Shown: positions 4,698 through 6,771 of the stretch, one piece after another
Layout of the letters: every line of letters begins with the position of its first letter
Numbering within the stretch: the stretch's first letter is position 1
NCBI GenBank assembly: GCA_030428745.1
Contig: JAUIEG010000144.1
Location: 1 to 6,771, forward strand
Length of the DNA: 6,771 nucleotides
Reading direction: 5' to 3'
Source: Alphaproteobacteria bacterium
Lineage (GTDB): Bacteria; Pseudomonadota; Alphaproteobacteria; Caulobacterales; Parvularculaceae
Made by a program: the position numbers and the translations under genes
Notes under the pieces: model-generated
What the model was told of the DNA's origin: nothing
What the model saw: only the letters and a program-made list of their open reading frames with translations
Databases searched by the model: none

Positions 4698-5785
4698 ACC
4701 GCCGCCGCTTTGATTGTATTTTCACTCGCCGATGTTTCGGCGATACGCTGACGCCGGCTCATCACTGATTTCACTGTAGACGCAACATCATCCCGGAACG
4801 GGCGCGCCGCCAGGCTCACCGCCATGTTGACCGCGCTCGCCACGCCGCGCGCATCGGCCCCGCCATGGCTTTTCACGACAACGCCGTTCACGCCGAGAAA
4901 GACGCCGCCATTATTCGAAGACGGATCGATGCGATCCTTCAGCTTTCTAAGCCCGGGCGCCATCAACAGGGCGCCCAGCTTGGCGTTGAGCGTGCCGGTC
5001 AGCGTCTCTTTCATCCAGCCGCCCAGCAGCCGCGCCGCGCCTTCCGCCGTCTTCAAAGCGACATTGCCCGTAAAGCCGTCGGTGACGACGACATCGACGG
5101 TGCCTTTGGAAATGTCGTTTCCTTCAACAAAACCTTTGAACGCCATGTCCGGGTCCGCCTCGCGCAAAACGCGCGCAGCGGTGCGGATCAGATCGTGACC
5201 TTTCAGGTCTTCAGCGCCCACATTCAACAGCCCGACCGTGGGCTTTTCAACATTCATCAGGGAACGGAAGAACGCCTCGCCCATAATGGCGAACTGCACA
5301 AGCTGATCTTCGTCCGCCTCAACATTGGCGCCGACATCAAGAACGACGCAGCGCCCGCGCGGCGTCGGCCATAGCGCTGTCACGGCCGGGCGTTCAACAC
5401 CCTCGATCATGCCGAGCTGCTTGCGCGAGACCGCCATCAGCGCGCCGGTATTGCCGCCGGAAACAACCGCCTGGGCATCGCCCTCGGCGACAGCGGTCAC
5501 GGCGGCCCACATGGAGGTGTCGCGGCCACGCCGCAAAACATGCATGGGCTTGTCGGTCATGGAAACGACATTGTCGGAATGGCGGATTTCGGCGCCTGAA
5601 AGAGTTGAGTGCGCGGCGATCAGCGGTTCAAGCTGCGCCTTGTCGCCAAAGAAAATAAACCGCGCCTTGACGCCGCGCTTCACCGCATGCGCAACGCCGT
5701 CAACGACAGCTTGCGGGCCGGAATCGCCGCCCATGGCGTCCACCGCCAGCGCCAGATCGCGTCCGTCAGTCATGGCCTCTGTCAT
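4694..5785 (-). CDS. plsX: Phosphate acyltransferase PlsX
   Basis: This is a 363-residue peripheral membrane enzyme that transfers the acyl chain of acyl-ACP to inorganic phosphate; the acyl-phosphate is used by PlsY to acylate glycerol-3-phosphate in phospholipid synthesis. Family motifs are DAMGGDSGP (16-24), SGGNTGA (109-115), GFVEGNDI (218-225) and DGFTGN (236-241). The start is uncertain: ATG 5785 and ATG 5773 fit the family but lack a good ribosome site; TTG 5797 has GGAG 8 bases upstream (5809-5806) and may be the true start; ATG 5914 has AAAAGG 5 bases upstream, but its 43 extra residues look non-coding and would be atypical. It has its own promoter at 5933-5960. The stop overlaps the fabH start by ATGA. 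Confidence 0.96.
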   Translation of the reverse strand: MTEAMTDGRDLALAVDAMGGDSGPQAVVDGVAHAVKRGVKARFIFFGDKAQLEPLIAAHSTLSGAEIRHSDNVVSMTDKPMHVLRRGRDTSMWAAVTAVAEGDAQAVVSGGNTGALMAVSRKQLGMIEGVERPAVTALWPTPRGRCVVLDVGANVEADEDQLVQFAIMGEAFFRSLMNVEKPTVGLLNVGAEDLKGHDLIRTAARVLREADPDMAFKGFVEGNDISKGTVDVVVTDGFTGNVALKTAEGAARLLGGWMKETLTGTLNAKLGALLMAPGLRKLKDRIDPSSNNGGVFLGVNGVVVKSHGGADARGVASAVNMAVSLAARPFRDDVASTVKSVMSRRQRIAETSASENTIKAAAV

Positions 5786-5839
5786 GGACTTGCCCAACCA
5801 GCTGTCTCCATTGCCGCAATGCCGCGCGAGGACCCAAGT

Positions 5840-5856
5840 CTGCGAAGATATCGCAG
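5840..5856 (-). other. Hairpin in the plsX leader
   Basis: CTGCGA (5840-5845) and TCGCAG (5851-5856) form a perfect 6-bp stem with a 5-base loop, within the stretch between the predicted transcription start and the plsX start codon. A second weak stem, GCGC/GCGC, lies next to it (5856-5873). No known riboswitch fold is recognised. Confidence 0.35.
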
Positions 5857-5932
5857 CGCAAATTCTTCGGCGCAGAATATGAGCGCCCGCCCCGGCATGC
5901 AACGCGGCGCCCATTCTTGCCTTTTCGCGGTC

Positions 5933-5960
5933 CTTATAGCCCCTTCGCGGCCTACGTAAA
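5933..5960 (-). promoter_or_regulatory. Likely promoter of plsX-fabH
   Basis: The -35 is TTTACG at 5960-5955 (4 of 6), the spacer 16 bp, and the -10 TATAAG at 5938-5933 (5 of 6). It begins 2 bp after the yceD stop. Transcription would start near 5926, giving plsX a leader of about 130-140 bases if translation starts at 5797-5785. A near-match to the IHF consensus overlaps its upstream edge (5970-5958). Confidence 0.5.
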
Positions 5961-5961
5961 C

Positions 5962-6492
5962 CTATTGATTATCATCACTTTTTCCCACCCTGCCCTTGAG
6001 CGCCGCGAATGGGGAGACATTCTCCGCCGGCGCATAGGCTTTGGCGAGGCTTTCCGCCCCTTCCTTGCGCGGAAACGGATCCATGGCGAGGGAAAGCTGC
6101 TGCACCAGCAGCTCTCCGAGATCGAGTATCGGACCTTCCAGATATTCTGGCGCGTCGAGATCTTCTTCGTCCGCCTCTTCAACTTCAGGCGGGATTCGGG
6201 TGAACTGGATTTCGAACGTCTCGGCGACGGTTTCGGCCATGGGTTCGAGGCTGGCGACGCATTCGCGGGTGAGATTCGCTTTAATGTCGCCGGTGATCCG
6301 AACCATTGTCTTGGACGCAGTGACCTTCATCTCACCTTCAAGGTTCTCCACCGAGGGCGTTTTGAGCCGCGCGGCGATTTTTTCGCGCTCGCCTTCATTG
6401 GCGCTAAGCTGGAATTTTTTCCCTGCGCGGCCGACATCATCGACATCGACTTCATAACTGAATTCAGGCGCAGGCCCGGTGCTTTGCGTCAT
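5962..6492 (-). CDS. yceD: YceD/DUF177 family protein (23S rRNA accumulation)
   Basis: This is a 176-residue cytoplasmic protein. The family is linked to accumulation of 23S rRNA and large ribosomal subunit assembly; the mechanism is poorly known. Family marks are the conserved ECVASLEP (77-84, C78), an acidic stretch (about 103-115), ILDLGELLVQQL (122-133), DPFPRK (138-143) and a C-terminal PFAAL (161-165). Length is normal for alphaproteobacterial members. The start is firm: GGAGGAGGG (6510-6502) lies 9 bases before the ATG, which overlaps the stop of the chaperone gene as ATGA, so the two are translationally coupled. In E. coli rpmF (ribosomal protein L32) lies between yceD and plsX; here that gene is absent and a promoter occupies the gap. 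Confidence 0.93.
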   Translation of the reverse strand: MTQSTGPAPEFSYEVDVDDVGRAGKKFQLSANEGEREKIAARLKTPSVENLEGEMKVTASKTMVRITGDIKANLTRECVASLEPMAETVAETFEIQFTRIPPEVEEADEEDLDAPEYLEGPILDLGELLVQQLSLAMDPFPRKEGAESLAKAYAPAENVSPFAALKGRVGKSDDNQ

Positions 6493-6771
6493 GACGGCGC
6501 GCCCTCCTCCACCGGCGGAAAAACAACGATGCCGCCGGCGATGCGCGCGCCAGGCTGGTTTTCCAGCTTGGCGTTTGCACGGCGCACATAATCAGCGAAA
6601 GCCGGGCCCGTTTCCGCCAGCGCCTGTTCAAAGATATTGCGCGACAGCGCTTTCGCCAATTCGTCTTCAGCGGCGTCTTCTTTCATCGCCTCTTCATAGG
6701 CGCCGATGCGCCCATAGAAATTCTCGGCGAGTTTGCGGATCTTCTTGCCGACCTGGAGGTCGCCGACCCCA
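6489..6771 (-). CDS. Ubiquinol-cytochrome c chaperone, C-terminal part
   Basis: The last 93 residues of a gene whose start lies beyond the right edge. It belongs to the ubiquinol-cytochrome c chaperone family (related to mitochondrial Cbp3), which helps assemble the cytochrome bc1 complex of the respiratory chain. The family-typical stretch VGDLQVGKKIRKLAENFYGR is seen at the beginning of the fragment, followed by a helical segment (LAKALSRNIFEQAL) and ADYVRRANAKLENQPG before a short tail. It stands upstream of yceD with a 4-base ATGA overlap, the usual order in Alphaproteobacteria. It is cut only by the window; no damage is visible. Confidence 0.9.
   Translation of the reverse strand, partial: GVGDLQVGKKIRKLAENFYGRIGAYEEAMKEDAAEDELAKALSRNIFEQALAETGPAFADYVRRANAKLENQPGARIAGGIVVFPPVEEGAPS
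6502..6510 (-). promoter_or_regulatory. Strong ribosome binding site of yceD
   Basis: GGAGGAGGG on the minus strand, 9 bases before the ATG at 6492, lies inside the end of the chaperone gene. It fixes the yceD start. Confidence 0.7.

Noticed and set aside
5917..6591. Plus-strand open frame of 224 codons opposite yceD
   Set aside because: Antisense shadow of yceD and the chaperone end, which have matching family motifs and a strong ribosome site.

Overview
The window looks like a chromosomal piece of a GC-rich alphaproteobacterium. The evidence is the conserved minus-strand order ubiquinol-cytochrome c chaperone, DUF177/YceD, plsX, fabH, ihfA, MerR-type regulator, tRNA-Pro, together with the close family match of each protein. 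I cannot place it below class level from sequence alone.

Right part (about 2546-6771, all minus strand). The order of transcription is: the C-terminal part of a cytochrome bc1 assembly chaperone (cut by the window edge); yceD, coupled to it by an ATGA overlap; a 176-bp gap with a good sigma-70-like promoter and a structured leader; plsX and fabH, coupled by another ATGA overlap; a short AT-rich gap with a promoter and a consensus IHF site; ihfA and a MerR-type gene 37 bp later; then tRNA-Pro(GGG) with its own likely promoter, a leader hairpin and a hairpin downstream. Functionally this is housekeeping: PlsX and FabH supply acyl-phosphate and start fatty-acid chains, YceD is linked to 23S rRNA and ribosome assembly, the chaperone serves respiration, and IHF-alpha is a nucleoid protein.

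Middle part (about 1260-2420). This stretch is clearly AT-richer (roughly 35-40% GC by eye against about 60% around it). It holds one minus-strand gene for a 273-residue protein of no family I recognise: one membrane helix near the N-terminus, then a long, probably cytoplasmic helical domain. It lies on the 3' side of tRNA-Pro, has its own promoter and inverted repeats, and is flanked by an 11-bp direct repeat. This is the most likely accessory insert and the best candidate here for something undescribed.

Left part (1-1260). A small exported Cys-containing protein on the plus strand converges with, and overlaps by 17 bp, a minus-strand exported Sel1-repeat protein whose cysteine spacing resembles the disulfide-linked Helicobacter Hcp proteins. 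About 425 bp of non-coding DNA (1018-1442) with several hairpins separates them from the AT-rich gene. A possible gene start runs off the left edge. I see no CRISPR array, transposase, integrase or rRNA.
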